Below are positions 53,640 through 64,000 of a DNA stretch of 64,000 bases, in pieces. The notes under the pieces were generated by a model. It made no database searches. It was not told where the DNA came from and worked only from the letters and a program-made list of their open reading frames with translations. How positions within the stretch are numbered: the stretch's first letter is position 1; every line of letters starts with the position of its first letter. The stretch comes from Atriophallophorus winterbourni (Eukaryota; Platyhelminthes; Trematoda; Plagiorchiida; Microphallidae), in assembly GCA_013407085.1 (NCBI GenBank), contig JACCGJ010001450.1:1-64000 (forward strand). The letters are read 5' to 3'. The position numbers were made by a program, and so were the translations under genes.

Positions 53640-54626
53640 GTGTTGTATTTCACAGATTTTGCTCGTTTTTCGCATGTTCACCTAGACTTAGTTGGTCCTC
53701 TTCCCTCTTCAAACAACTTCACCTACATTTTGACTGCTGTTGACCAGTATACCCGATGGCCCATCGCCGTTCCTATTTCTGATATTTCTTCAGAGTCTGT
53801 TGCTCGTGCTTTCATTCAGCATTGGGTAGCAAACTTCGGTGCACCTGCTATCGTTACCACTGATCGTGGAACTCAATTTCAATCTTCTCTATTTCGTGAT
53901 CTTTCAGCATTCCTTGTTTGCCAACATATTCGCACTACGGCATATCATCCATCTGCTAACGGTTTAGTTGAACGATTCCATCGACAATTGAAAGCCGCTT
54001 TAGCCTGCCAAGTTGACCCGAGCAAGTGGGCCGAAAACCTTCCACTTATCCTTCTTGGATTACGTACATGCATTGAAGAAGATTTAGAATTTTCTTCCGT
54101 AGAATTGGTCTACGGTTCATCCTTATCAATGCCAGGTGATTTTGTCAGTCCTCTTAAACATTTTCCACCCGTTTCTGACCTCATTTCCCGGTTACGCAAT
54201 TTTGTTTCTCGTTTACGATACCAACCTCCTCGTACTTCCACGCCTTCAATCTATAAACACCCCGACTTAGATACGTGCGACTTCGTCTTTGTGCGTCGTG
54301 ATACCATAGGCAAATCATTGCAACCACGTTATCATGGTCAACATCAAGTCATCTCACGCCAAGACAAACATTTCGTGTTAGACATCAACGGTCGCCGTGA
54401 TACCGTCTCAGTTGATCGATTGAAGCCTTCCTTTGTTGAACAATCTTCCCACGTTTTGCCCCAGCCAACAACCTCCGCATCACACTCCGACAGCTTTCAA
54501 CTGAATTCAAAGCCCGTTCCCACAGACGATGCTACATTACCCGTTGAGCCTGTTCCCACGGTTGCGAGCCGCAGTGGTAGGCACGTCAGGTTCCCACAGC
54601 ATCTGAACGACTATGAGTGTGAGTGA
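53640..54626 (+). CDS. retrotransposon integrase, intact core
   Basis: Open frame of 328 aa. Catalytic D,D,E all present: HLDLVG, TTDRGTQF and NGLVERFHR. The N-terminal zinc-binding region is missing. The C-terminal part has PRYHGQHQVI and VSVDRLKPSF, and a tail SRSGRHVRFP seen in CsRn1-type Gypsy integrases. The integrase inserts retrotransposon DNA into chromosomes. The start at 53640 is not a native start, since upstream protein similarity ends abruptly. Confidence 0.8.
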   Translation: MLYFTDFARFSHVHLDLVGPLPSSNNFTYILTAVDQYTRWPIAVPISDISSESVARAFIQHWVANFGAPAIVTTDRGTQFQSSLFRDLSAFLVCQHIRTTAYHPSANGLVERFHRQLKAALACQVDPSKWAENLPLILLGLRTCIEEDLEFSSVELVYGSSLSMPGDFVSPLKHFPPVSDLISRLRNFVSRLRYQPPRTSTPSIYKHPDLDTCDFVFVRRDTIGKSLQPRYHGQHQVISRQDKHFVLDINGRRDTVSVDRLKPSFVEQSSHVLPQPTTSASHSDSFQLNSKPVPTDDATLPVEPVPTVASRSGRHVRFPQHLNDYECE

Positions 54627-54668
54627 TATTTCGAGCCTATTGTACGCTCTGGGAGGGGAGTATTTTTG
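53640..54668 (+). mobile_element. Gypsy (CsRn1-like) integrase region
   Basis: 3' half of an LTR retrotransposon. The integrase frame is followed by a purine run (GGGAGGGGAG, about 54650) typical of the polypurine tract and then a probable LTR start TGTATTCCACAG at about 54668. gag, protease and RT are absent here. Confidence 0.75.
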
Positions 54669-55030
54669 TATTCCACAGATTTTGCTATTCGCAATTGTTA
54701 ATTATTGTGACCTTGAAAATATATACGTTTTGAATCCAACCGGCGCGGTTCAATCTCCCTCGCTTTGTCTGGGCCAATTGTGTGAGAACTTGTTTGCAAC
54801 TGTCTGGACTGACTGCAGTGAATGTTTGGACTGTGAGAATCATTAACGCTCACGGATATAACTCAATTTTAGCGGGCTTGCTACTTTATTCTTTACCTGA
54901 ACTAAACTTCCATCTTAACGGATTTAATCAAGTCAATTCCTGCATTACTCTTCGTACTCGGAATCTTCGACATCGTGGAGAATCAGTATCATTCACATCA
55001 CAATTTCCTTGCTCAACTCACTTCAGCTTT
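54668..55030 (+). repeat. probable LTR of the Gypsy element
   Basis: Starts TGTATTCCACAG after the purine tract. The end could not be fixed because no second LTR is present. Confidence 0.5.
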
Positions 55031-55039
55031 CGGTGAGTT

Positions 55040-55330
55040 ATTTTGAAGTTTACAATACAATCTGGGAGCTTGTTCCAGAAGTTGACCACACGGTTGCTGA
55101 AAAAGTGCTCACGTGCCAGCTACCTGGGCCTACTCTTAAGAAGTTTCATAGAATTACCCCTTGTAACTTCTTCAGGGGCAAGTTTAAGGATTTCAGTAAT
55201 ATTATCACCCGTAAGAAGCTTTAGAATCTTTAAGGCTTCTATTAGGTCACTTCGCAGTTCCCTCTCTTTAGTGAGAACAAACCGAGGTCCTTGAGTCTTG
55301 CCTCATAGGTTTTACCTGTCTGACCCTCAA
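55040..55330 (-). mobile_element. LINE C-terminal fragment (CR1-like)
   Basis: The minus strand reads HFFSNRVVNFWNKLPD, the conserved end of CR1/jockey-type RT proteins, preceded by a RGDLI-like stretch. Confidence 0.7.
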
Positions 55331-56484
55331 CCATCCTAGTCGCAAGGTGCTGAAACCTTTGGAGACATGCTATATCTTTTTTCAAGTACGGTGCCCAGGA
55401 TTGAATGCAGTATTCCAAGTGAGGATATCCGAACTATTTCAAGATTACCACAAGAACTTTTATTCTATTCTCAACGGATTTGAACATGGTTATGACACGT
55501 AAATCTGCTAAAGGATATCATGCAGCATGACCTGCAAGGAAGCCTCTAGAGAATGGGTGCTCTCCTGCTCACTCTGGGGATTCTTGTCTGGTTTGTTTGA
55601 AACAGGTCGCCAATAAAGATAAAGCTGTTCAAGGTGAAATATTTCCAATGTGGATGCATATTCAACGTGGTGGAATAAAGTCGGAGATGTATCGTTGGCT
55701 TCAGAGAAATTCATGTGACATCATTCGCTTCAAGTTGGCACGGCTTTTGCTAAGACCTCTGAATGTCTTTATGGAGGGAAATAGTGTAAATAGTGGCTCA
55801 CCCTCGAAAGAGGATAGCCAACACAAATCTTGTGTACAGCAATTTTCGGAAATCTGGAGATGTACGCACTTTTGCGGAAGTTGCTGCCTTGTTTGTACTC
55901 AGTTCAAAAGATGCAGTTAGTTTTGCCGGTGCAATGAACGTTCATAAACCGAAAGAGGACCAGGAACTACCAGAGTTGGATAAAGCAATCAAGAACAAAG
56001 ACCAGAGCTTAATCACTGATTAGAGTTTCAAATCCTCCATCATCCTTCACAATGCGCCGGAGCAAACAGGTGCCTTGGCGATAGACAGGGTTAAACAATA
56101 ACGCGATTTCTTAAACTCTGCTCTTGTCCCCCTTTTCGACGAAGAGGAAATGGGTGAAACGATACTCACAGCGTTTCGTCCAGGCCGCAGGCCAGCGCCA
56201 GGTGATCGCCCAGACCATTAAACATTGTTTCGAACTAGTATTTGTGTAGACGGATGGCGCAATGTGAACTGGAGTTCTCGTCTACTCGCTACTTTATAAG
56301 TAGCTGAAGGGACTAAACTAAGCCCCAACTGATCCAACGGCGTATTGCCGCGAGGGTTATTACAACCACTGGATAGTTCAAAGTAGAATACCATTCCGAA
56401 ACGCTAAAATCTTACCGGAAGCACAGGACAGTTCACATTGCGCCATCCTCTACACAAATACTAGTTCGAAACGCGAAGAGTCAG

Positions 56485-56539
56485 CGGATACGCATAGCTG
56501 ATGAGAGGCAAAAACCTCGAAACCGGTCCTGTGCTTCCG
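56485..56539 (+). ncRNA. hammerhead ribozyme, family B, copy 1
   Basis: Type I: stem I GCATAG/CTGTGC (one G-U) with outer CGGA/TCCG, core CTGATGA, stem II GAGG/CCTC with loop CAAAAA, GAAA, stem III ACC/GGT without a loop, cleavage after GGTC (canonical GUC). All conserved core positions are present. Confidence 0.87.
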
Positions 56540-56741
56540 GTGAGATTTTAGCGTTTCGGAATGGTATTCTACTTTGAAGTATCCAGGGGTTGTAATAACC
56601 CTCGCGGCAATACGCCGTTGGATCAGTTGGGGCTTAGTTTAGTCCCTTCAGCTACTTATAAAGTAGCGAGTAGACGAGAACTCCAGTTCACATTGCGCCA
56701 TCTGTTTACACAAATACTAGTTCGAAACGCGAAGAGTCCAG

Positions 56742-56796
56742 CGGATGCGCATAGCTGATGAGAGGCAAAAACCTCGAAACCGGTCCTGTGCTTCCG
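56742..56796 (+). ncRNA. hammerhead ribozyme, family B, copy 2
   Basis: Same fold as copy 1; stem I internal loop TGC instead of TAC, core unchanged. Confidence 0.87.
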
Positions 56797-59330
56797 GTGA
56801 GATTTTAGCGTTTCGGAATGGTATTCTACATTAAACATTGTGTTAGACTCCGCTTAGCAAGATACCTTACTGCTAAAAAGGGGTTACAGGTTGAAGGCTA
56901 GTGAACTTCGACTCCTGCCTGATCTCTCTTCGGAAGATCGTGTGACAATGCGAAAAGCTACTCAGGAAATTATCGAGCTCAGAGCTGCAGGTAAAACTAA
57001 CTTACGCATTGTAGATTTTCGGGTTTTGATGATGATGCCAAAAGTTCGTTGGGAGCCTCTGACGATAGGCATTCGGAAGGATCTGGATCTTCAAAAATGA
57101 TATATTTTAATGCGAGAAGCTTGAGAAACAAACTGAATGAACTCTTTGAGCGGATTAGACAGGACCCTCCAGCGATTGTTGCGGTGACGGAAACCTGGCT
57201 CTCACCTGAACAGGATGATCCCGAGCTGGCCATACCTGGATATAGACTCTTTCGCTCAGATCGAACGGACGCTAGAATCGGTGGTGGGGTTGCTTTATAC
57301 TTCTAACAACATATTTTCGTCACAGTGTTAGCTCGTTTCCAGCAGACTGCCTGTATGGGTAATCGTTTATGGTGCCGTATAAGGACTGCAACTTCATTTG
57401 CCACGATAGGTGTCGTTTATCTTTCTTCCAATATTCAGACAGATACACTGATATCACAGATATGTCAGTATGATAGATCATCAAACTGCTTGATTATTGG
57501 CGTTTTCGATGCAAATAGTATTGACTGGACTTCGCTAGAGGAAATTTCTGGGTTATCTGAGCAGAACTTATTTGACGCTCTGGTTGATGTGTGCAGCATG
57601 TTTCTCTTCCGACCAGAGTAGGCCGAACTGGGCGTGAGTCCATTTTTGACTTGGTATTCACTCTACCGCAGTCCGATATTACTCATCTTTGGACTGAAAC
57701 TCCATTAGGATGTAGTGATCATGCCGTCTTACGTTTTATTTGGAAACCCAACACTGGCTGGGTACCAGATCCTTTTCCCAGAAGGAATTTTTGTAATACA
57801 GACGCGGGTAGGTTACGGGATGTTGCTTCATCTCTCGATTGGTCTTGTGATCAATCAGCTGATGTTGAAGATTGCCGGGTAGTGATCTGGAATAATATCT
57901 GAACAAATATTGAGGTGACTGTTCCGCTTTATACACGTCTTCGTTAGGCGAAAGGTCAAGGACAAGGAGCTCTGAAAACTCTTGCGGCAACGTCAAAAGC
58001 TCTTGTTGATATTCATAAGCCAGCAATACGCCACTGACTATGACAATTATTGGCAAGCTAAAAACCTCTGCTGGGCATTGGAACGCAGAAAACGTATGTT
58101 GTACAAGCAGCGATTGGGTGACGAGTATACTTGTGCACCAAAACGGCTATTCGCATGCATTCTTCGCCGCACTAAGGCATCGCCATATATCCCTAATTTG
58201 ATAGATACTAATGGGGTAGACATTATTGAGAATGGTTTGAAAGCTGAAGCTATGGTTAAGCAATATGACTCCGTGTACTGTCTCGAAGACAGTGATCTCC
58301 CTTCTCTCTCTAAAAACAGTGAGTTCCTGTCTGATCTCGATGTAGATGTCATTTATTCGCGGATGATATGAAACTGTGGGCCTCTGTCAGTTCCTGCGAT
58401 GGCCACAAACAATTTCAACAAGCAGTTGATGACTTAGTCAGTTGGACACATCGCTTGTCACTGCCAATCAATAAGGACAAGACAGTAGTCATGCGCATAA
58501 ACTCCGATGACACTGGTGGTGAATACTTTCTTGGAGGTAAGCATATTAGAGCGGTGACGGTCGAAAGAGTCTTAGGGATTATGGTTACTTATTCCTTAAA
58601 GTCTAAGGCTGACACATTTGTCAGAGAACAGGCAGCGCTACCAGGATGTTCTGGGCGATTCGGCATTCATTTGCGTCCATTACCTCGCAAATGTTCCAGA
58701 CACGTTTCTCTGCGTTTTTTGTCCTCTTTTGGAAGATGAGCTACCTGTTGCATTTCCTCAGTCTAAATGTGAGAGCGACTCCTTGGAGAGGGTACAAAGG
58801 AGGGGCACCAAAGTAGTTAGTAGAATGAGCCAACTCGCGTACGAGGATGATCGAATCTAATTGAAACTCTACTCCCCAGAACTTCGAAGGGAAAGATTTG
58901 ACAGACTCCTGACGAGCCGTATTCTTCTCGGTCAATATGGAGACGAGTTCCTTCAGTACTTCCATTTTCTAGGCGAGTCGGGGACTCAGGGACATGACTT
59001 TAAGTTGCAGAAGCCTAGAAGGATGAAGCTGAGAGATGCGAGCACGCTATTCACGCGGGTGGTGAACACTTGGATCTCTCTACCGAAAGAGCTCCTGTTT
59101 CTACCATCTGAACAACTATTTAAAAGCGCGTTGGATCAGCATTTGTTGAGACAGATGGACTTGATCCCCGGAATGATATAGTGGTATTCCTCTACTCTCA
59201 GGTTTTGCAGAAGTTAGCAAGTGACCAAGTCAGCATAAGTCACCCATGTCTATTACTGTGATGAAGCTTAACGGGATTTTATCCCTTCTGCTCATGATTC
59301 AAAAGAAGACGAAGACTCCTGCTGGAACAG

Positions 59331-59631
59331 TGTTTTATATTACCCGAGTAGAACCCAAGTATTAATTACCCAAAATGTTCAACACTGAAAACCTTTATGC
59401 TATTAGTCACAAGTGACTAAGTAACCCAACACTACGCGTAGCAAGAACAAAGGCAGGCCGTTTAGACAAAGAGCGTTACCGTCTCTGACCATAAAGCCAT
59501 TAGGCTGTCGCTCGTGTGTATTTATACACTGAATCATTATGACCGACAAAATGGACCAATCAGAATCGAGAATCATAATGAGGTATAAGTTATAATGAGT
59601 TTTTGAGGAAGATAATAATAGTTCCTCAACA
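59331..59631 (-). repeat. 3' LTR of Mag-like element
   Basis: About 301 bp bounded by TGTT and AACA, an inverted terminal dinucleotide pattern. The first 192 bp align without gaps to 63809-64000. Confidence 0.88.
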
Positions 59632-59650
59632 CACACCCCTTTTGAGATTC

Positions 59651-61090
59651 TCAATACCGGGACTGGCGTGGATTGACCTGCAACGGTTTCACGGATTTTC
59701 TTTGTCTGGTTGTCGAGCGACGTGGTTGCAGACTCCGGTCAGTCGGTATCTCAGTCGTGATACATTCACTTGGTGTTGGAAGGTTGAATGTTTCATGCAG
59801 TATGTCCTGTGGTATCCGGATCTGGACGAGCGTATCGGAGGCTGCGGATCTCAGGCGTAAGTGATTTCTGTGTCGTGTCACGACACCCTTTCCAACTTTG
59901 ACATCGAACAATACACTGCCTCTGCGACGGATGATGTTACCGTCGATCCACGGTGAACTTGATGTTCTGTAGTCTCGTACGTGGACGGCAATTCCTGGTT
60001 CGAAACACGACTGTTGATTCTGATTGAGCGGCAGTTTGGTTGACTTGGGCAGCATAGCATTGTTCCAAGTGCTTAGCTTCCTGCCCATGAATGGTTCGGC
60101 GGGGATTTTGCGGCGGGGCAACGTATCGTTCGGCGTAGTTCTGTAAACCAGAAGAAAACGTTGAAGACTATCGACGGATGTTCCCTCCCCATGTGATTTC
60201 AGAAGAGCACGTTTGAATGTGTCGACAAAGCGTTCGGCCTAGCCATTTGACTGAGGATGGTAAGGCGGCGACCGTAGATGTGACACATTGTTCTGGCGGC
60301 AAAATTCGGCGAAAACGTCCGAGGTGAATTGCGAGCCATTATCGGACACGAGAGTTTCTGGTAATTCATGCTGACTAAACAAACGACGCATGGCGCTGAT
60401 CGTGTTGCTGGATGTAGCAGATGACATCTCGATGATTTCAGGACATTTCGAGTAAGAACCGACCACGACGAGTTATATGACCCCGTTTATTGGACCAGCA
60501 AAATCGACATGAATTCGTTGCCACGGTTTTTCTGGCGTAGGCCATGGTGCAATTGGTACACGGTTTGGCATCTTAGCTGCTTGCTGACATTGACGGCATG
60601 ACTTGGCGAATAGATCAATATCTGCGTCCATACCAGGCCAATAAGCGAAACTCCGAGCGATCGACTCCATGCGTTGAATGCCAGGGTGTCCATTGTGGAA
60701 TTGTCTAAGGACACGATTGCGTAGATTCTTTGGAACGACAACGCGATCATTGAACATTAGGCACTCGTCAATAATTGAAAGCGACTCACGTCTTTGGTAG
60801 AATTGCGAGAGTTCCCCAGCAGGCGTAGATGTCGGCCAACCACAGTGAGTATAGGTGATTGCTTGCAACAAAGTTTCGTCTGATTGCATACATTGTTTAA
60901 TGTCATCAGCTTTGACAGGTAATCCCCGCACTGCGTCAACGAATTGTCGCTGCATAGCTTGATCGATGGAGACGCATGCAATGACTGTATCCTCGTCTAG
61001 TTGATCTCGAACCGGGATTAGGCGGGACAGTGCGTCCGCTTGACCAAAATCTTCGGAACGTCGATATTGTATATCGAAATCGTATCCCAA
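59651..61090 (-). pseudogene. Mag-like integrase, two in-frame stops
   Basis: Zinc-binding H-H-C-C segment (HNGHPGIQRM ... CRQCQQ, about 60590-60700), then HVDFAGP, LVSDNGSQF and AERF for the catalytic D,D,E. A stop near 60470 and another at NG-stop-AERF (about 60240) interrupt it. The C-terminal region (59651-60121) ends in a basic tail. Confidence 0.85.
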
Positions 61091-61102
61091 AAGTATGAGA
61101 GA

Positions 61103-61735
61103 TCATCGTTGTAACCGGTTTGCAGAATGTGCTGGTATACCTTTTCTCGAGCCGAATATTGAGATCAAAGGCTTGTGGTCGGCTAGCAACGTAAAGTGAC
61201 GACCATAGATCAACTTGTGGAATCGTTTGACCGCGAAGATGAGAGCTAATGCTTCTTTTTCGATTTGACCATAGTTGCGTTCGGCTGAAGTCAATGATCG
61301 TGAAGCATGCATGATCGCCTTCTTGTTTCTATCGGGAAATTTGTGAAGAATTACAGCACCAACACCATATCCAGAAGCATCGGCTGCCACGACGATCGGC
61401 AGCTTGGAATCGTAGTGCGTCAGTAACATGTTAGATGTTAACAGTGATTTTAGCTTCATAAAAGCTGTTTCGCATTCGCGTGACCAATTCCATGGGACAT
61501 CTTTTTGAAGAAGTCGATTGAGTGGTGGACGCACAGTGTGGAGTGATGGCAGGAATGCGCTGCAATAACTTATCAAACCAAGGAATGATCGTAGTGATGC
61601 AACATCTTTCGGGGCCGGCATCTGCTGGATTGATTGTATGTTGCCAGGGTCAGGGTGACGTCCACTCTGATCGAAAATGGAACCGAGGTATTTTATTGAT
61701 TTCATATAGAACTGGCATTTCTCTAGACGAAGGCG
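61103..61735 (-). pseudogene. Mag-like RT thumb and RNase H
   Basis: Frame of 200 aa: KYLGSIFDQSGRHPDPG, LRSFLGLISYCSAFLP, then RNase H with VVAADASGYGVGAVI, EKEALALIFAVKRFH and LLADHKPLISIFG. The catalytic Asp-Glu-Asp set is visible. Confidence 0.85.
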
Positions 61736-62300
61736 TTAAACACTTTCAGCGATCCGTTTCAACGTCTGGTTGATGCGACCATCGAGTTCTTCTTCGGAGG
61801 AACCGACAATTAGTAGATCGTCCAGGTATGCGGCCACACCTGGGATGCCAGACATAATGGTGTCCATCAGTTGTTGGAAAACGGTTGGAGCAGTTTTCAC
61901 ACCAAAAGGAAGACGCTGATACTGGAACAATCATTTGTGGGTATTGATCGTTAGCAGTTCTCGTGAATCAGGTGCAACTTCGAACTGCAGATAGGCGTCA
62001 GCTAGGTCGAGCTTTGCGAAGTATTTACCACCATTGAGCATTGTGAACAAATCATCTGCGACCGGTAATGGATAGTGGTGAATTTCCAAAACGGCATTCA
62101 ATCCAGTTGAAAAATCGGCGCAGATTCGGATGGATCCATCCGGCTTTTTAACGACAGCGATGAGTGCTGCTCAGGCAGAGTAGGTTACTGGAACCAGAAC
62201 ACCTTGATCTTGTAGCCTTTGAAGTTCAGCTCCGACTTGTGGTAGGGATGCGTACGGCACAGGTCGTTTCGGACGGAATACAGGCTTGTCGTCATTTTTG
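61736..62300 (-). pseudogene. Mag-like reverse transcriptase palm, interrupted
   Basis: The minus strand shows [52 protein letters not shown] and the active site AYLDDLLIVG. Stops near 61932 and 62180. Confidence 0.85.
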
Positions 62301-62314
62301 AGATGGAGATTAGC

Positions 62315-62785
62315 TTACTTCATGTTACATATTCCAAGTTCGTTTGTAAACACGGTTGCATGTTCAAGCATTATCGCATCTCGCTTTTTCTGCAGAGTTT
62401 CGGTTGCTTCTACTTGATTGCAGATTGCACTGATCGGAAGGCGAGCCAAATCGAGAAGATCGAACCAATCGAGACCAAACAGGTTGAGTTGAGAATTCGA
62501 CACGTAGCACGTGCCTACGACTGTTGAGCTTCCGAACGAGATGTGGCATTGTAGCTGTCCAGTCAGCTGTACGGAACCTCCACAAGCACTGGTAGCGGTC
62601 TGTGTCGTAGATTTGAGTTCTGGGGAACCAAGTTTCCGCCAGAGTTTTCGGGAAATGATCGTGATTTCCGATGCAGTGTCAAAATGCAATCGAACAGATT
62701 GACCGTTGATCTGGACCATTACGAATTTTCTCCGATCGGCTGTGTTGACCTGGAACGTAGAAAAAAGACTGAGAGACTTTTTCAA
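62315..62785 (-). pseudogene. Mag-like aspartic protease region
   Basis: 156-aa frame with LHFDTASEITIISR, the retropepsin active site in which the usual DTG/DSG is DTA, and downstream GLDWFDLL. Confidence 0.75.
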
Positions 62786-62788
62786 ATG

Positions 62789-63768
62789 CTAATGTGAAGA
62801 ACTCGAGCTACCAATACTCTGTTGACAGAAAGCATCTTTGTGACCAACGATGCTACATCGTTGACATCGGTGTTGCTTGAACGGGCAGAATTTGACGAAA
62901 TGCCATGCGCCGCATAGCCAACACGCAGAAGGAGGCTTCTTTGATCCTGGCGAAGATGGATTTGGTTTCTGGGAACCAGGTTGATTCGGGTCAAGAATAT
63001 GTATCTTCTTATGGATTGAATGTACTGCATGTTTGCCATGATCCCCAAGGTGGACCATAGCCGAATCCCGATGGCGATTGACTGCAGGTTTACCATGGTC
63101 CCCATATTGGACCATAGCCGAATCCCGTTGGATATTTACCAATCGAAGATATTCGTCACCAATGGCTTGTAGTGTGCGTGAGGGGTCCTGTTTCAATCGA
63201 TTAAGAAGCTGGGTCCTGATATCTATGAAACTGGAAGACTGGAGACTGCATATAAATATGAGCGATTGAAATTGATCATCCGTTAGTGAACGAAGTTTAA
63301 ACCGCTTGCACTCTCTGTTAACAATGCCCATGTGTGTTAAGATTCCTGCATAACCAGTTTTAGGCAACGATAACGTGTGTTAAAGAGTGATGATCTGTCT
63401 CCAAATAGTTGTTTCAGTGTTTCGACCGTCTGTATGAATAAACGATCGCGTGGGTTTTGTGGCAAGATAAAGTTATAATATTTATCGAATTCACTGGGGC
63501 CAAGTTTGCGAAGTAGGAGCCTAACTTTCCACGCATCGTCCTGTGCGGCAAAATCTACGCGGAATAAATCTTCATACCTACGGAACCACGTCTCGAACGT
63601 GATATTAGCCTCAGCGTCGAAATTAAATTCATGGATACTATTAGCAATACCATCGACGGATGGTGGAGCACTGCAGCTCGCTAGATTACCTGGAATTTTA
63701 CTTTGAATTAATAATTCCATCAACTTTATTTGCTGTTCGAGCAAAATTTCTAATTTACTCTGATCCAT
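62789..63768 (-). pseudogene. Mag-like gag with CCHC knuckles, one frameshift
   Basis: ATG at 63768 (MDQSKLEILLEQQ), capsid-like ITFETWFRRYEDLF and LPQNPRDRLFIQTVETLKQL, frameshift at about 63340-63365, then CKRFKLRSL and a pair of zinc knuckles CWLCGAWHFVKFCPF / CQRCSIVGHKDAFC. A short internal duplication around NRHRDSAMV/YGDHGK (about 63000-63110) is visible. Confidence 0.85.
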
Positions 63769-64000
63769 TTTTTAATTGAAAAAATTAAAAATCCCCCGTC
63801 GCCAATAATGTTATATATTACCCTAGTAGAACCCAAGTATTAATTACCCAAAATGTTTAACACTGAAAACCTTTATGCTATCAGTCACAAGTGACTAACT
63901 AACCCAACACTACGCGTAGCAAGAACAAAGGCAGGCTGTTTAGACAAAGAGCGTTACCGTCTCTGACCATAAAGCCATTAGGCTGTCACTCGTGTGTATT

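Larger units (their letters stand above)
56216..56841 (+). mobile_element. hammerhead family B retrozyme-like insertion with inverted 5' arm
   Basis: Insert 56229-56828 (600 bp) flanked by CATTAAACATTGT at 56216-56228 and 56829-56841, inside the LINE. The first about 200 bp (56229-56428) is the reverse complement of the unit; the remaining 400 bp is about 1.6 direct units (period 257 bp) with two hammerheads. No coding capacity. An inverted 5' segment within one duplication is the mark of twin priming. Confidence 0.88.
55570..59325 (+). mobile_element. CR1-like LINE, ORF1 to 3' end, with RT deletion
   Basis: Plus-strand order: ORF1 PHD-like finger remnant (CLVCLKQVANKDKAVQ, about 55585), interruption by the hammerhead B element, LPDLSSEDRVTMRKAT (about 56905), endonuclease ARSLRNKLNELFERI and VAVTETWLSPEQDD (57110-57220), LGCSDHAVLRFIW (about 57715), linker (to 58350), then directly HLFADDMKLW (58353). 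RT blocks before motif C are deleted. The C-terminal FTRVVNTWISLPKELLF is at about 59055. Stops are present. Confidence 0.82.
59331..64000 (-). mobile_element. Mag-like Ty3/Gypsy retrotransposon, right LTR cut by window end
   Basis: Minus-strand order: LTR (63809 to beyond 64000), TTAT, primer-binding site TGGCGACGGGGGAT (63791-63804), gag from ATG 63768, CCHC-rich region, protease, RT, RNase H, integrase, purine tract (AAAAGGGGTGTG on minus, about 59633-59644), LTR (59331-59631). The order is that of Ty3/Gypsy. Several in-frame stops and frameshifts make it defective. The two LTRs differ at 7 of the 192 comparable positions. Confidence 0.9.

Overview
This window reads as a repeat-rich nuclear segment of a metazoan with long introns, most likely a flatworm and probably a digenean trematode. 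That placement is inference: the mix of RTE-like and CR1-like LINEs, a Penelope-like element with a GIY-YIG domain, CsRn1-like and Mag-like Gypsy elements and hammerhead-ribozyme repeats fits such genomes. No species is claimed.

Host genes. (1) A split gene for the TMEM62 family (calcineurin-like metallophosphoesterase plus C-terminal membrane helices) runs on + from about 3775 to 18865. Eight exons were placed by splice signals and phase; the 5' exons and at least two internal exons were not found. (2) Three intronless kinase-fold genes lie between 30.9 and 38.8 kb: one with a complete catalytic set that resembles CaMKI (30906-31985, -) and two related pseudokinases that lost the HRD Asp and the DFG Phe-Gly (34139-35164 + and 37694-38779 -). 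(3) CDC6, the replication-licensing AAA+ ATPase, is fully readable on - from 47529 to 39983 in four phase-consistent exons (474 aa predicted).

Mobile DNA fills the rest. An RTE-like LINE (LINE-A) occupies 374-3005 and 48660-52600, and a second RTE-like family with a C-terminal zinc finger occurs three times. CR1-like LINE pieces are scattered throughout. One CR1-like copy (19.5-24.3 kb) holds a nested stack: a hammerhead-bearing tandem unit, a Penelope-like element and another LINE fragment. A short SINE-like repeat (called S1 here) occurs about 20 times; several copies have clear target-site duplications and two have empty paralogous sites. A Mag-like Gypsy element fills 59.3 kb to the right edge, its second LTR cut by the window end.

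The most interesting system is a set of self-cleaving hammerhead ribozyme repeats. Family A (units of about 241 bp) and family B (units of about 257 bp) each sit in the genome as a partial dimer flanked by a 12-13 bp target-site duplication inside an older LINE. Both carry a loopless palindromic stem III (ACCGGU), which suggests activity as RNA dimers. The family B insertion also has a 5' inverted arm, as expected from twin priming by LINE machinery. These look like animal retrozymes, a known class; these families may be undescribed.
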